Source: Paenibacillus sp. J5C2022
GTDB taxonomy: Bacteria; Bacillota; Bacilli; Paenibacillales; Paenibacillaceae
DNA length: 64,000 nucleotides
Direction of reading: 5' to 3'
Assembly (NCBI RefSeq): GCF_025567625.1
Contig: NZ_JAOQJC010000004.1
Location: 1-64,000, forward strand
Below the pieces are notes generated by a model. The model made no database searches, had not been told where the DNA came from, and saw only the letters and a list, made by a program, of their open reading frames with translations. Shown here piece after piece: positions 36,750 through 46,167 of the stretch. How positions within the stretch are numbered: position 1 is the stretch's first letter; the number at the start of each line of letters is the position of its first letter. The position numbers and the translations under genes are program-made.

Positions 36750-37283
36750 ATGTTGCACATGTTCTTGTTCTTCCTGAAGCTGGGCTTCATCTCCTTCGGC
36801 GGCGGCTATGCGCTTATTCCGATGATTGAACGGGAAGCGGCGGCGCAGCAATGGATGTCTACGGAAGCGTTCATTGAAGCGGTGTCCGTTGCCGGCATGT
36901 CGCCGGGACCGATCGCGGTGAACCTGGGCACGATTATCGGCTATCGGACATTTGGAATTGGCGGCGCTCTTACAGCGCTGGCGGGGCTTATTATTCCATC
37001 GGTTATCGTGGCGGCAATTGTCTTCATCATCATTCACCGCTTGCGCAAGAAGGAATGGATCGACCGGATATTTTACGGCCTGATGCCGATCGTGACGGCA
37101 CTTATTTTGTTCGCCGTCTATCGGCTTGGCGTCGGTTCGCTTGACGGCCCGGAGTGGGCCATGCAATTGCTGTTCGGACTTGTTATGATAGGGGTATGCT
37201 GGATGATGCTCGTCAAGTATCGGATGCATCCCGTCTATATTTTGCTATTCTCGGCTATCGGAGGCATCGCCTTCTTCTCCTGA
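36750..37283 (+). CDS. Chromate transporter family protein, subunit 2
   Basis: 177 residues. [20 protein letters not shown] and [20 protein letters not shown] are the family motifs, and about five membrane helices are predicted. ATG 36750 follows AAGAGGAG by 9 bases; the ATG at 36741 abuts that site and is less likely. Partner of the preceding gene. Confidence 0.9.
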   Translation: MLHMFLFFLKLGFISFGGGYALIPMIEREAAAQQWMSTEAFIEAVSVAGMSPGPIAVNLGTIIGYRTFGIGGALTALAGLIIPSVIVAAIVFIIIHRLRKKEWIDRIFYGLMPIVTALILFAVYRLGVGSLDGPEWAMQLLFGLVMIGVCWMMLVKYRMHPVYILLFSAIGGIAFFS

Positions 37284-37372
37284 CAAGGCGGACGACGGGA
37301 GATGGAGCCGATAACGCTGCGGTTGACAATAGATGCGTGCAGGCAGGATGGACGAAGGAGGAAGTTGTGAAT

Positions 37373-38428
37373 ATGGAACAGAAGAAGGCGTGCTGCGCGG
37401 CAAGCCGGGGACAGGTAGCGGCTTCTGCAGGCACCGAAGCGATTGCTGCAAGCGCTGAAGCGGTTGCCGAGGCTGCAAAAGCGCAGAGGGAAGCAGAAGG
37501 TGGACAAGCAGTTGCGGAACCGGTAACGGATCGGCATACAGGTGCAGGGGCCAGGGAGGCGCTGGATGCTTTAATCAGCCTTCCCGGGGGCACCTTTCAT
37601 ATGGGAACGGATACGAAGGAAGGCTTCCCCGCCGACGGGGAAGGGCCGGTGCGCGCAGTAACGGTGAAGCCGTTCCGCATCGCGCCATATTGCGTGACGA
37701 ACAAGGAATTCCGCAGCTTCGTGGAAGAGACAGGCTATGTGACGGAGGCGGAGCGGTTCGGCTGGTCGTTCGTCTTCCATCTGCTGGCATCCGAAGCGAC
37801 GCAAGCGAAGGTGCAGAATGTGCCGCAAGAGGTGCCTTGGTGGTTGGTCGTAGAGGGAGCTTATTGGCGGAAGCCGGAGGGCGAGGATTCCGATCTGGAA
37901 GGTCGCTGGGATCATCCCGTCGTGCATATTTCCTGGAATGATGCGCTGGCTTATTGCGACTGGGCCGGCGCTCGCCTACCGACGGAAGCGGAGTGGGAAT
38001 ACGCGGCGCGAGGCGGACTTGAGCGGCGCATGTATCCTTGGGGCGACCTGCTGAAGCAGGACGGCAAGCATATGTGCAACATCTGGCAAGGCAAGTTCCC
38101 GGTCAAGAACAACGCTTCCGACGGCTATATCGGCACAGCGCCCGTTCATGCGTATGAGCCTAACGGCTACGGCTTGTACAATATGTCCGGCAACGTGTGG
38201 GAATGGGTAGCGGACTGGTTCAGCCCGGCTTATCACCGGACCACCTCCGACGACAATCCTTATTACGGCAAGGAGACGGGCAAGCGCTCGATGCGAGGCG
38301 GGTCATACCTGTGTCATCGCTCCTATTGCAATCGATACCGGGTTGCCGCCAGAAGCTCCAATACGCCAGACAGCTCGACGGGCAATTGCGGCTTCCGTAT
38401 TGCTGCTGATGCAGATATGCATGCTTAA
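37373..38428 (+). CDS. Formylglycine-generating enzyme (sulfatase-modifying factor) family protein
   Basis: 351 residues. ATG 37373 follows GGAGGAAG. An Ala-rich N-terminal stretch (about 1-55) precedes the FGE-sulfatase fold (about 70-350): [48 protein letters not shown], and [13 protein letters not shown] with the copper-binding active-site cysteines Cys314 and Cys319. Such enzymes turn a Cys in a CxPxR or CxAxR motif of sulfatases into formylglycine using oxygen. No sulfatase lies in the window. Residues 8-12 of this protein itself read CAASR, a CxAxR match. A terminator follows at 38457. Confidence 0.9.
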   Translation: MEQKKACCAASRGQVAASAGTEAIAASAEAVAEAAKAQREAEGGQAVAEPVTDRHTGAGAREALDALISLPGGTFHMGTDTKEGFPADGEGPVRAVTVKPFRIAPYCVTNKEFRSFVEETGYVTEAERFGWSFVFHLLASEATQAKVQNVPQEVPWWLVVEGAYWRKPEGEDSDLEGRWDHPVVHISWNDALAYCDWAGARLPTEAEWEYAARGGLERRMYPWGDLLKQDGKHMCNIWQGKFPVKNNASDGYIGTAPVHAYEPNGYGLYNMSGNVWEWVADWFSPAYHRTTSDDNPYYGKETGKRSMRGGSYLCHRSYCNRYRVAARSSNTPDSSTGNCGFRIAADADMHA

Positions 38429-38456
38429 CGTCATTAGCGGCACATCGAAACATGTG

Positions 38457-38495
38457 AAAGCTTCCAATTCACCTCAGGGTGGTTGGAGGCTTTTT
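38457..38495 (+). terminator. Rho-independent terminator after the formylglycine enzyme gene
   Basis: AAAGCTTCCAA (38457-38467) pairs with TTGGAGGCTTT (38483-38493), with inner CACC/GGTG, and ends in a T5 run. Confidence 0.88.
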
Positions 38496-38558
38496 ATGAT
38501 GTGTGTCGATAATGAATATGATAAGATATCTCCAACTATACATCCTTCCGGAGGCGCT

Positions 38559-39716
38559 ATGCGGATTACGAAGAAAATCGCTGACCTGATCGTCGTGAAG
38601 ACGAAGGAATTAACCCAATTAAATATTAACGTGATGGACAAATCAGGTGTCATCATCAGCTCCAGCGATCCGGAACGGATCGGCATGCTTCATGGAGGGG
38701 CTGCAGAAGCGGTACGGCTCGGCAAGGAAGTGACGGTAACGGATGCGGATGGGGAACAGTGGACGGGGGCAAAGCCCGGTATGAATATGCCGATCACTTT
38801 CCATGGCGAAGTCATCGGTGTAATTGGCTTGACCGGTGAACAGTCAGAGGTTGTCCCGTTCGGCCGTGCGGTACGCATGATGACAGAGCTTCTGCTGCAG
38901 CAATCGTATTTGACGGAGCAAGTGGAGCTGAAGGAACGATCCAAGGTGTATTTGGTACAGGAGATAATAGGTTATGCAGGAGGCGTGGATCAAGCTGCAC
39001 TCGACAGTCTCTATATGCGAGGGGAATTGCTGGGGATTGACTTGAAGCTGTCTCGCGCCATTCTGCTCATTGAGATGAAGTTCGTGGAGGATGCGAGAGT
39101 GTATCGCATAGCCTCAAGAGAAATAGCGTCTCTGTTCCCCTCACCCAGCGAGACACTGATTGCCCAATTAGGCAGAGGACGTTGGATCGTTGTGGCCGAC
39201 GTATCGGCATACCAGTCCAATAGTCATGCAAAGCAGTCGCTCATTCCTATTGCATCCGGCATCCGTTCACTCATGTTAGACCGCTTCCAGGCAGATACGA
39301 TTATTGCAATAGGCGGCGTTTGTCAGCAGGTGCAGCATATCGGACCGGCATTTATCGAAGCGGACAAGCTATTGAAGATTGTCCGACTGCATGCCGATGA
39401 TGAGCCAATCGCTCATGTGGAGGATGCGGGCTTGGCATATGCTTTGTCAGATATATCGGCCGAATCGTCCCAGCGCTTCATTATGCAAGTACTTGGCGAG
39501 CTTATGGAGCATCCCCTTCTGCTGGACACGCTGCAGGTGTTCTTCGATCAGGGCATGAATCTGAATCGGACAGCCGGGACCATCTCTATTCATCGGAATA
39601 CGTTACTGTATCGGCTCGAGCGGATCGCTTCTATTACAGGCAGAGACCCGCGTCAATTCCAGGAAGCGGTGAACTTTCAAGTGGCGATGATGATGAGGCG
39701 GCAGGTGGGATTGTGA
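38559..39716 (+). CDS. cdaR: CdaR-type sugar diacid regulator
   Basis: 385 residues. The N-terminal diacid recognition domain (about 1-135) contains NVMDKSGVIISSSDPERIG and GVIGLTGEQSEV. A middle GGDEF-like region follows. The C-terminal PucR-type helix-turn-helix is FFDQGMNLNRTAGTISIHRN with TLLYRLERI. ATG 38559 follows CGGAGG; the frame is open upstream but without a better start. In other bacteria CdaR activates glucarate, galactarate and glycerate genes, which fits the glycerate kinase gene 140 bases downstream. Confidence 0.93.
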   Translation: MRITKKIADLIVVKTKELTQLNINVMDKSGVIISSSDPERIGMLHGGAAEAVRLGKEVTVTDADGEQWTGAKPGMNMPITFHGEVIGVIGLTGEQSEVVPFGRAVRMMTELLLQQSYLTEQVELKERSKVYLVQEIIGYAGGVDQAALDSLYMRGELLGIDLKLSRAILLIEMKFVEDARVYRIASREIASLFPSPSETLIAQLGRGRWIVVADVSAYQSNSHAKQSLIPIASGIRSLMLDRFQADTIIAIGGVCQQVQHIGPAFIEADKLLKIVRLHADDEPIAHVEDAGLAYALSDISAESSQRFIMQVLGELMEHPLLLDTLQVFFDQGMNLNRTAGTISIHRNTLLYRLERIASITGRDPRQFQEAVNFQVAMMMRRQVGL

Positions 39717-39856
39717 TATTGTGCAATTCGTACAAGAAGATGCTCTTGAGTTGTCTTCAATTTATATATTTCGTACATAGTCGCAGCTTTGATCGCCTTC
39801 TATAATGGTACTAGCAGTTAATTCAGTAATTGTCCAATGCCAGAGGAGGATGCGAT

Positions 39857-40987
39857 ATGAAGATTGTTATAGCTCCCGATTCGTTCAAAGGGAGTCTGTC
39901 TGCCAAAGCTGCAGCAGCAGCCATCGAGCGGGGGATCAAGAAAGCTGATGATGCAGTCAGAACGGTGAACATGCCGATGGCGGATGGCGGAGAAGGTACG
40001 TTGGATTGCCTTATCCAAGCGACAAGCGGCACATTCGTAAGCTGTCCGGTACTCGACCCGCTGGGCAGGGAGATCAGCTCCGGGTACGGTATACTGGGAG
40101 ACGGGAAGACATGTGTCATCGAGATGGCGATGGCATCGGGGTTATATCTCATCGGGGAGCATGAGCGGAATCCCATGCTGACGACGACTTACGGCTTCGG
40201 TCAGCTCATTGTCTCCGCGCTGGATCATGGCTGCCGGCAGTTCATCCTCGCCCTCGGCGGCAGTGCAACGAATGATGGCGGGGCCGGTATGCTGCAAGCG
40301 CTGGGCGTGGAGTTGTTGGACCATGCTGGCAAAGCCATCGGCTTCGGAGGCGGAGCATTAAGCGAGCTGAGTACGATTCGAATAGACGGTATGGATGCCC
40401 GCTTGAAGGAATGCGAGTTCCTGATCGCTTGCGACGTAGACAATCCTTATATTGGCGAGAAAGGGGCATCCGTCGTATTTGGTCCGCAGAAGGGCGCTAC
40501 AAGCGAAATGGTAGCGCAGCTGGATCGCAATCTTGAGCTCTTCGCCGACGTTATTCGGCAGACTCTGGGCATCTCCATCCATCACCAGCCTGGCGCCGGG
40601 GCGGCGGGCGGACTCGCTGGGGCGATCAAGGCAATCTTGCAAGGCAAGCTGAAGTCCGGCGTAGCCATCGTGTCCAGATTCACCCGACTTGAAGAAGCGA
40701 TAGCGGGAGCCGATCTCGTCATCACCGGAGAGGGGCGCATCGACTCCCAGACTGCCGGAGGCAAGACATTGTCCGGCATTGCGAGACTTGCGCAAGGTCA
40801 TGGTGTCCCCGTTATCGTACTGGCGGGGTCTATAGGGGATGGCATTGAAGTATTGTATAAGCATGGGATAACGGCCATATTCAGCATCGTGAACCGGCCG
40901 ATGAAGCTGGGTGAGGCGATGGCTGCAACGGAAGGACTACTGGAGGAAGCCGCCGAGCAAGTGTTGCGGACCATTCTGTACACATAG
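39857..40987 (+). CDS. garK: Glycerate 2-kinase
   Basis: 376 residues of the GarK/GlxK family, full length. It opens with MKIVIAPDSFKGSLSAKAAA and has MADGGEGTLDCL, LALGGSATNDGGAGMLQALG, CDVDNPYIGEKGASVVFGPQ and LVITGEGRIDSQTAGGKT. It phosphorylates D-glycerate with ATP, feeding the end product of sugar diacid or glyoxylate routes into glycolysis. ATG 39857 follows GAGGAGG by about 8 bases. The adjacent CdaR gene suggests induction by glycerate or a sugar diacid. Confidence 0.95.
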   Translation: MKIVIAPDSFKGSLSAKAAAAAIERGIKKADDAVRTVNMPMADGGEGTLDCLIQATSGTFVSCPVLDPLGREISSGYGILGDGKTCVIEMAMASGLYLIGEHERNPMLTTTYGFGQLIVSALDHGCRQFILALGGSATNDGGAGMLQALGVELLDHAGKAIGFGGGALSELSTIRIDGMDARLKECEFLIACDVDNPYIGEKGASVVFGPQKGATSEMVAQLDRNLELFADVIRQTLGISIHHQPGAGAAGGLAGAIKAILQGKLKSGVAIVSRFTRLEEAIAGADLVITGEGRIDSQTAGGKTLSGIARLAQGHGVPVIVLAGSIGDGIEVLYKHGITAIFSIVNRPMKLGEAMAATEGLLEEAAEQVLRTILYT

Positions 40988-41975
40988 CCCTGCCAATCGT
41001 GCCTCGACCGCCTCAAAGTCGCTTTCTATCGCTCAAAATGGTCACATAGCCCCTGAGAGAGAGCCGAAAAGTGTGCGCTATCGCTCAAAATGATCACATA
41101 GCCCTGCCCATCATGCCTCGACCGCCCCAAAGTCGCTCTCTATCGCTCAAAATGATCACATAGCCCTGCCCATCATGCCTCGACCGCCCCAAAGTCGCTC
41201 TCTATCGCTCATTTTGCTCACATAGCCCCGCCAACCGTGCCTCGACCGCCCCAAAGTCGAGCTCTATCGCTCACTATGCTCACATAGCCCCGCCAACCGT
41301 GCCTCGACCGCCCCAAAGTCGCTCTCTATCGCTCATTTTGCTCACATAGCCCCGCCAACCGTGCCTCGACCGCCCCAAAGTCGAGCTCTATCGCTCATTA
41401 TGCGTGCATAGCCGCCGAGAGGGAGCCTGGAGTGTGCGCTATCGCTCAAAATGGTCACATAGCCCCGCCAATCGTGCCACGACCGCCCTAAAGTCGCTCT
41501 CTATCGCTCATTTTGCTCACATAGCACCTGAGAGGGAGCCGAAAAGTGTGCGCTATCGCTCAAAATGATCACATAGCCCCGTCACTCGTGCCTGGACCGC
41601 CCCAAAGTCGCTTTCTATCGCTCATTATGCGTGCATAGCCCCGAAAGAGAGCCCAAAAGTGTGCGCTATCGCTCAAAATGGTCACATAGCCCCGCCAATC
41701 GTGCCTCGACCGCTCCAAAGTTGCTTTCTATCGGCTCATTTTGCTCGCATAGCCCCGAAAGAGAACCCAAAAGTGTGCGCTATCGCTCAAAATGGTCATA
41801 TAGCCCCGCCACTTGTGCCTGGACCGCCCCAAAGTCGCTTTCTATCGCTCATTATGTATGCATAGCCCCTGAGAGGGAGCCGAAAAGTGTGCGCTATCGC
41901 TCAAAATGATCACATAGCCCCGCCAATCGTACCTCGACCGCCCCAAAGTCGTTCTCTATCGCTCATTATGATCAA
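40982..41975. repeat. Composite tandem array of 17 units: 62-bp type A and 51-52-bp type B
   Basis: Both unit types begin with CACATAGCCCC (or TGCATAGCC) and end with CTATCGCTCA plus about ten bases. Their middles differ: type A has CGTGCCTCGACCGCCCCAAA, type B has GAGAGGGAGCCGAAAAGTGT. Reading from left the order is A B A A A A A B A B A B A B A B A: 11 A and 6 B, strictly alternating in the right half. No coding gene is supported; open frames here only translate repeats. From the array end to 42140 I see nothing beyond the ribosome site of the next gene. Confidence 0.93.
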
Positions 41976-42140
41976 TACATGGTTACATAGCACCAATGAT
42001 AGACTTGTCGAACTGTTTTTATATAGTGCATGCTGTCTGGTTAAAAAGTCACAATTTTTTTTTTGAAATATGCAACCTCGTTAATAGTTTATGTGTTTAA
42101 GGAGTGAAGGACAAATATAAAAAAGAAGGGATTGGTTGAA

Positions 42141-42635
42141 ATGAAAAGGTTAAGCAGATTTTCAAAAATTTCAGCATGCATGGTCTTGGCGCTAGTATTA
42201 ATGTTGACGCCGATGGCAGCGTTTGCAGAAGGAGGGACGGCATCTAAATCGAAGACGGTTCCGAAGACACCACCACCGCCGATGATGGTTCAGCCTCTAG
42301 GATTATATACGGGGTATACATATTTAGAATCATCGTTTCGGTCAATAATTGATAATCAGAATGAAACTTGTCAATTACAAGCTCAAACACAGGCAAGTCA
42401 AGATGTTGATACAATTGGAGCCAAGTTTCAACTTCAAAGATGGACTGGCACGTACTGGCTAAGCGTTGGACCAGAGAGTAATTTTAGTGAATCTGATACT
42501 AGTGTATTTTTTGGCGGTGTTACGAAAACAACTACATCTGGATATTATTACAGGGGGTATATAACCCACTACGTAAGTCATAATGGTACTAATGAATCTG
42601 CCGTAGAATATACTGCGACAATGTTAGCAGATTAA
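42141..42635 (+). CDS. Small secreted protein of unknown function
   Basis: 164 residues. ATG 42141 follows AAGAAGGG. A clear signal peptide ends at MAAFA-EGG. The mature protein has a Lys- and Pro-rich start (KTPPPPMM) followed by a beta-rich domain with many Gln, Thr and Tyr (FQLQRWTGTYWLSVGPESNF, TTTSGYYYRGYITHYVSHNG). It resembles the small secreted DUF6147-type proteins of Firmicutes, but I am not sure of that assignment. It begins an AT-rich patch and ends at a bidirectional terminator shared with the anti-sigma gene. Confidence 0.75.
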   Translation: MKRLSRFSKISACMVLALVLMLTPMAAFAEGGTASKSKTVPKTPPPPMMVQPLGLYTGYTYLESSFRSIIDNQNETCQLQAQTQASQDVDTIGAKFQLQRWTGTYWLSVGPESNFSESDTSVFFGGVTKTTTSGYYYRGYITHYVSHNGTNESAVEYTATMLAD

Positions 42636-42644
42636 TATTATGAT

Positions 42645-42674
42645 AAAAAGCGAATCAATTGAGATTCGCTTTTT
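42645..42674. terminator. Bidirectional terminator between convergent genes
   Basis: AAAAAGCGAATC (42645-42656), six-base loop, GATTCGCTTTTT (42663-42674): a perfect 12-bp stem with T-runs on both strands. It serves the secreted protein gene and the anti-sigma gene. Confidence 0.93.
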
Positions 42675-43467
42675 ATTGTATATTCTCTAAAATTTTGATT
42701 AGCTCGTTTATTTCAGCCTTCCCTGAAATAACAATATAAATGTCATTAAAGGGATATTCAATACTAAGTTTTCCGTTTGAATCGTTAAATAAAAATGCAT
42801 CTGCATGATTGATTTTAATTGTCTTAAAAGTATCATTAGCTTTTATGTTTTCTGAGGTTAATTGCTCTTGACTAATAACATTTTTAATAGACATAGTTAC
42901 ATCATTGTTATTAGAATTCGTATAAATGATATTTAAATAAGCAGTCTTCTTATCCGATTCAAAATTTCCACTATAATATTCTTTAATCGATTTAATCGTA
43001 TAATTTTCAGGAAGATAAGTAATAGTTGGGATTTTGAATGAAATGTGATCCATTGCTTCTTTAATTGAATTGTATTCCATTAATCCAAAGTCATTACTCT
43101 TACCGCCACCCCCATCATTCACTTCTTTAGCCCCTTCCTCCGGAGGAGGCGATGTTTGTGGAATGGCTCCTTTGTTGTCTTCCGAGCCGAATATGATCTT
43201 GATGGCTTCGTCCTTTATGCTGACAATGGCTTTATAGATGGGGTCGAAAGCGTTCGACACCGTAGGTGTTCCAAAGATGATGGCGCCTAACAGGAAAGAG
43301 GCTGCCACATAAGGCAGTACTTTTAACCGGAATTTTCGTTTGGACTTGCGCTGCAATTGCGCCTGAACTCTCGTCCATGACTGATCGGAGCTGGGTACGA
43401 ATTCATGTTTTTTTGCCGTCTCCTCGAATGCTTCATCGAACCACCTTTCGAATTCGTCTTTATTCAT
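42673..43467 (-). CDS. Anti-sigma factor-like membrane protein, partner of the ECF sigma factor
   Basis: 264 residues from ATG 43467, 5 bases after GGGGTGG. The N-terminal cytoplasmic part (about 1-45) is followed by one membrane helix (VLPYVAASFLLGAIIFGTPT) and an extracellular region with a Pro/Glu/Gly linker and a DUF4367-like domain (AMDHISFKIPTITYLPENYT onward). It overlaps the 3' end of the sigma gene by a few bases, the usual arrangement for translationally coupled sigma/anti-sigma pairs. It lacks an obvious zinc HxxxCxxC motif. Codon use is AT-rich in the extracellular part. Confidence 0.8.
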   Translation of the reverse strand: MNKDEFERWFDEAFEETAKKHEFVPSSDQSWTRVQAQLQRKSKRKFRLKVLPYVAASFLLGAIIFGTPTVSNAFDPIYKAIVSIKDEAIKIIFGSEDNKGAIPQTSPPPEEGAKEVNDGGGGKSNDFGLMEYNSIKEAMDHISFKIPTITYLPENYTIKSIKEYYSGNFESDKKTAYLNIIYTNSNNNDVTMSIKNVISQEQLTSENIKANDTFKTIKINHADAFLFNDSNGKLSIEYPFNDIYIVISGKAEINELIKILENIQ

Positions 43468-44038
43468 TTCGGCCACCCCATTTCTTTTTGAATCTCTTCT
43501 TCATGGCTTCCCTTGCGCGGTACAGCTTATACTTCACCGTCTCCTGAGTAGTATCCAGTTCTGCCGCTATTTCCTTGTAACTCAAGTCCCGTTTCCATCT
43601 TAGTTCAATCAGCGAGCGATACTCCGGCTTCAATTCTCTGAGACACTGATCCAGCGTCTCGGACATCAATTTGAGCTCCACCTCCTGCTCGATTGAGCCC
43701 GGTTCCGTGGTCAGTTCGGAGTTCTCATTTATGTAAACACTGTCAGAGTCAATATCGTTGCGATTTTTTTTCGTTTTTCTGAAATAATTGTATACCGTGT
43801 TCTTCACGACAACCTTCATCCATGCTTTCAACTGCATTTCGGTATTGGTTTCCGGCACGTTGCGTATGACCTTCAGGAATGAAGTCTGGATAATATCCTC
43901 GGTTGTGGCGTGATCCTTCACCATATACATTATGACTGGATACATGAGCTGATAGAACTCATCGTAGATCTCTCTCTGAAGCTGTGGGGTTAGTTGTTCA
44001 TAGTTAGCGGTCATCAGATGGACTAGCTTCTCTTGCAT
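43460..44038 (-). CDS. ECF-type RNA polymerase sigma factor
   Basis: 192 residues. Region 2 (about 25-95) contains YQLMYPVIMYMVKDHATTED, IIQTSFLKVIRN and LKAWMKVVVKNTVYNYFRK. Region 4 (about 125-180) contains LRELKPEYRSLIELRWKRDL and SYKEIAAELDTTQETVKYKL. ATG 44038 follows AAGGGGGT. It probably directs a small envelope-stress regulon and is held by the membrane protein encoded downstream; an autoregulated promoter was not recognised by eye. Confidence 0.93.
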   Translation of the reverse strand: MQEKLVHLMTANYEQLTPQLQREIYDEFYQLMYPVIMYMVKDHATTEDIIQTSFLKVIRNVPETNTEMQLKAWMKVVVKNTVYNYFRKTKKNRNDIDSDSVYINENSELTTEPGSIEQEVELKLMSETLDQCLRELKPEYRSLIELRWKRDLSYKEIAAELDTTQETVKYKLYRAREAMKKRFKKKWGGRNE

Positions 44039-44249
44039 ATCTATTGCGACCCCCTTGCTAGCGCTGTTTATAGTGGAAAAGTTGCTTATTCCGCTAATTT
44101 CCTCCAGTTATTATAACCTATTCCGATATCCTTTGTGTTTACAAACTATTGGCAATTGAGAGAAATTCGCAGCAGCTGCTACCTAATGGAGATTGGAAGT
44201 GTTACTACTGTAAGAGGTCCAAGCTGAGGGGAAAGGGGATCATATAAAA

Positions 44250-44780
44250 ATGAAAAGAAGCAAGTATGCTCGAAGAAGCGACTACATATTATTGATTTTT
44301 ATTATGTTCATTATTAGTGTGTATGCCATTCCTCGCGTATTCGAGCTGCTCATTCAATCGTCTGAAGGAGACTATAAGAGCAAGGAAGGCTACTATGCAA
44401 AAATGCTGTACATGGATAAAGGGGGATGGCAAAGCGAAGGAGGGCAATATTCCGGTCTGGAGCATTTGCTGGGAGCCGCACTGCAAAACCATCGAATTGT
44501 ACAAGAGATCAAAGTATCCGATGAGAGCCGGGTATGCGTAGCTATAAAAGAAACCGAAGCAGAATTAAGGGATGTTCATGTAATAGGCATTGCCAGCACA
44601 GTGTTCGAACGGTTTCCCGATGTGGAGTATGTAACCATAATAGATTTGACAACCGAGTCAGATGCCGGCATAGACAACGAGCGGTATACGGTGTCAAGGA
44701 GTCTTTTTGAAACCGTTGTCAACGATGCCACCCTTACAAGCAAAGAGCAGTTCCAACGTATGGTTATCCCGAATACATAA
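44250..44780 (+). CDS. Hypothetical membrane-anchored protein
   Basis: 176 residues, not recognised. One N-terminal membrane helix (YILLIFIMFIISVYAIPRVF) is followed by a soluble domain with alternating strands and helices (VIGIASTVFERFPDVEYVTI). ATG 44250 is preceded by AAAGGGG. It is divergent from the ECF sigma gene and upstream of another small exported protein gene, so it may belong to the sigma regulon; this is only positional inference. Confidence 0.7.
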   Translation: MKRSKYARRSDYILLIFIMFIISVYAIPRVFELLIQSSEGDYKSKEGYYAKMLYMDKGGWQSEGGQYSGLEHLLGAALQNHRIVQEIKVSDESRVCVAIKETEAELRDVHVIGIASTVFERFPDVEYVTIIDLTTESDAGIDNERYTVSRSLFETVVNDATLTSKEQFQRMVIPNT

Positions 44781-44848
44781 GTCGAGCGGTATCAGCTCAT
44801 GCAACCTAACCCCCATCCATGGTGTTCCTATATAGTGGGGGTGCATTT

Positions 44849-45244
44849 GTGAAAAAATGGTCATTGTTAATATTACTTGCAATTTTCGTGTTTGCGCCGG
44901 TGGCTTATTCATCCGATAAACAAGAAGTAATACGGTTTATGAGCGCCAGCGAACCGGGCTATTATAGCATTTTCGTCTTCTGGGACAAGAAGGTGACCGA
45001 TTATCAGAAGCTCAATAACGAAATGCTTGCCATTCTTTATGACGATAAGGTTATGTCCGCTACGAAGATTAGCAAGTATAACTTTGTGAATGTAAACGAT
45101 ATGACCCATCCTTATCATTATAAAAGCTTGCTGGATCTGAAGCAGTCGCCGACGATTGTGCTGCTGGATCACAAAGGGATTATTCTGAAGACCAGCAATC
45201 CGAAGGAGCTCTTGCAAGTCATGCTTATGGAAGGAGGGAAATGA
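44849..45244 (+). CDS. Small exported thioredoxin-fold-like protein without CxxC
   Basis: 131 residues from GTG 44849, 5 bases after GGGGGTG. A signal peptide or membrane anchor (SLLILLAIFVFAPVAYSS) precedes a domain whose order (GYYSIFVFWDKK, LLDLKQSPTIVLLDHKGIIL, NPKELLQVM) recalls a thioredoxin fold, including the cis-proline-like SPTIVLLD segment. No active-site CxxC is present. Function unknown; lies 68 bases after the previous gene. Confidence 0.68.
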   Translation: MKKWSLLILLAIFVFAPVAYSSDKQEVIRFMSASEPGYYSIFVFWDKKVTDYQKLNNEMLAILYDDKVMSATKISKYNFVNVNDMTHPYHYKSLLDLKQSPTIVLLDHKGIILKTSNPKELLQVMLMEGGK

Positions 45245-45334
45245 AAGAAAAAGGGAAGGATGGAGTTGGAGCGCCCCTGTGCAGGAGCGCGCGTTCTCAC
45301 CCTGATAGATAGACGCTTTGCGGCGATAGAGGTC

Positions 45335-46069
45335 TCACGATATGGACAATCGGCTCTGCAGTTGTTCGACCGTATCGACAATGTCCGCATGTATGACAAG
45401 ATCGAAGAGCGAGTCCATCGATGTCGGCTCACGATTAATGAGCGCCATCTTGCTGTTGCGATTGCGCGCAGCATAGCCGGGTAGCCCGTTGACGGGGGAG
45501 ACTTGCAGCGATGTGCCCATCGCGATGAATAGATCGGCATCGTAGGCTGCCGCGAAGGAAGCCTCCATATGCTTGACACTGCCACCGAACAGCACGACTT
45601 CCGGCTTCAGGATAAAGCCGTCTTCCGTGCAGCGTGGAATTGCCTCTTGCATCAGATGCTTCCTATCGTATTGACGCTTGCATTTTGGACAGCATGCGAA
45701 GTTCAATGTTCCATGAACTTCCAGTACATGAGAGCTGCCGGCTTGCTGGTGAAGGCCGTCAATGTTCTGAGTGACGACGGTCACTGACTTCCCCATGTCC
45801 TCAAGGAGGCGAACGAAATGATGGCCCGGATTGGGCTTATACTGCTCCAGCTGTTCGAATTGAAAAATCTCCTTGAAGTATACCCAGAATTGCTTGGGCT
45901 TACTGTAGAAATAAGACTCCGACAGAATCGCTTCCACATTCAGATGATTATCGTAAATGCCGCCGCGAGAACGGAAGTCGGGCAACCCGCTTGCGGTACT
46001 GATGCCTGCTCCGGACAAGACGGTTATGTTCCGGCTGCTCTGTATCCATTGCACCATCGGCTCCAGCAT
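45335..46069 (-). CDS. Sirtuin, NAD-dependent protein deacetylase, with incomplete zinc site
   Basis: 244 residues. ATG 46069 follows GGAGGTGA by five bases. Typical motifs: LSGAGISTASGLPDFRSRGG, VTQNIDGLHQQAG with VLEVHGTLN (catalytic His), and MGTSLQVSPVNGLPGYA. The zinc ribbon has CPKC but its second half reads PRCTEDGFILKPEVVLFGG, so the fourth cysteine of the usual CxxC is replaced by Asp. The zinc site may use Asp or be weakened. It removes acyl groups from lysines using NAD. Confidence 0.9.
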   Translation of the reverse strand: MLEPMVQWIQSSRNITVLSGAGISTASGLPDFRSRGGIYDNHLNVEAILSESYFYSKPKQFWVYFKEIFQFEQLEQYKPNPGHHFVRLLEDMGKSVTVVTQNIDGLHQQAGSSHVLEVHGTLNFACCPKCKRQYDRKHLMQEAIPRCTEDGFILKPEVVLFGGSVKHMEASFAAAYDADLFIAMGTSLQVSPVNGLPGYAARNRNSKMALINREPTSMDSLFDLVIHADIVDTVEQLQSRLSIS

Positions 46070-46167
46070 GGCTATCACCTCCAAGTGAATTATAGCATGA
46101 GCTGGATTCGCCGCGCGCATTATCGTAGTATAAATAAAGATAAAGCTACAATGAAGGAGTGATCGCG

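Noticed and set aside
41631-41909. Coding frames inside the composite repeat array
   Set aside because: The translation is only repeated peptides from the DNA repeat, with no ribosome site.
40982-41975. CRISPR-like array of repeats with spacers
   Set aside because: The segments between the common parts are only two recurring sequences rather than unique spacers, and no cas genes are nearby.
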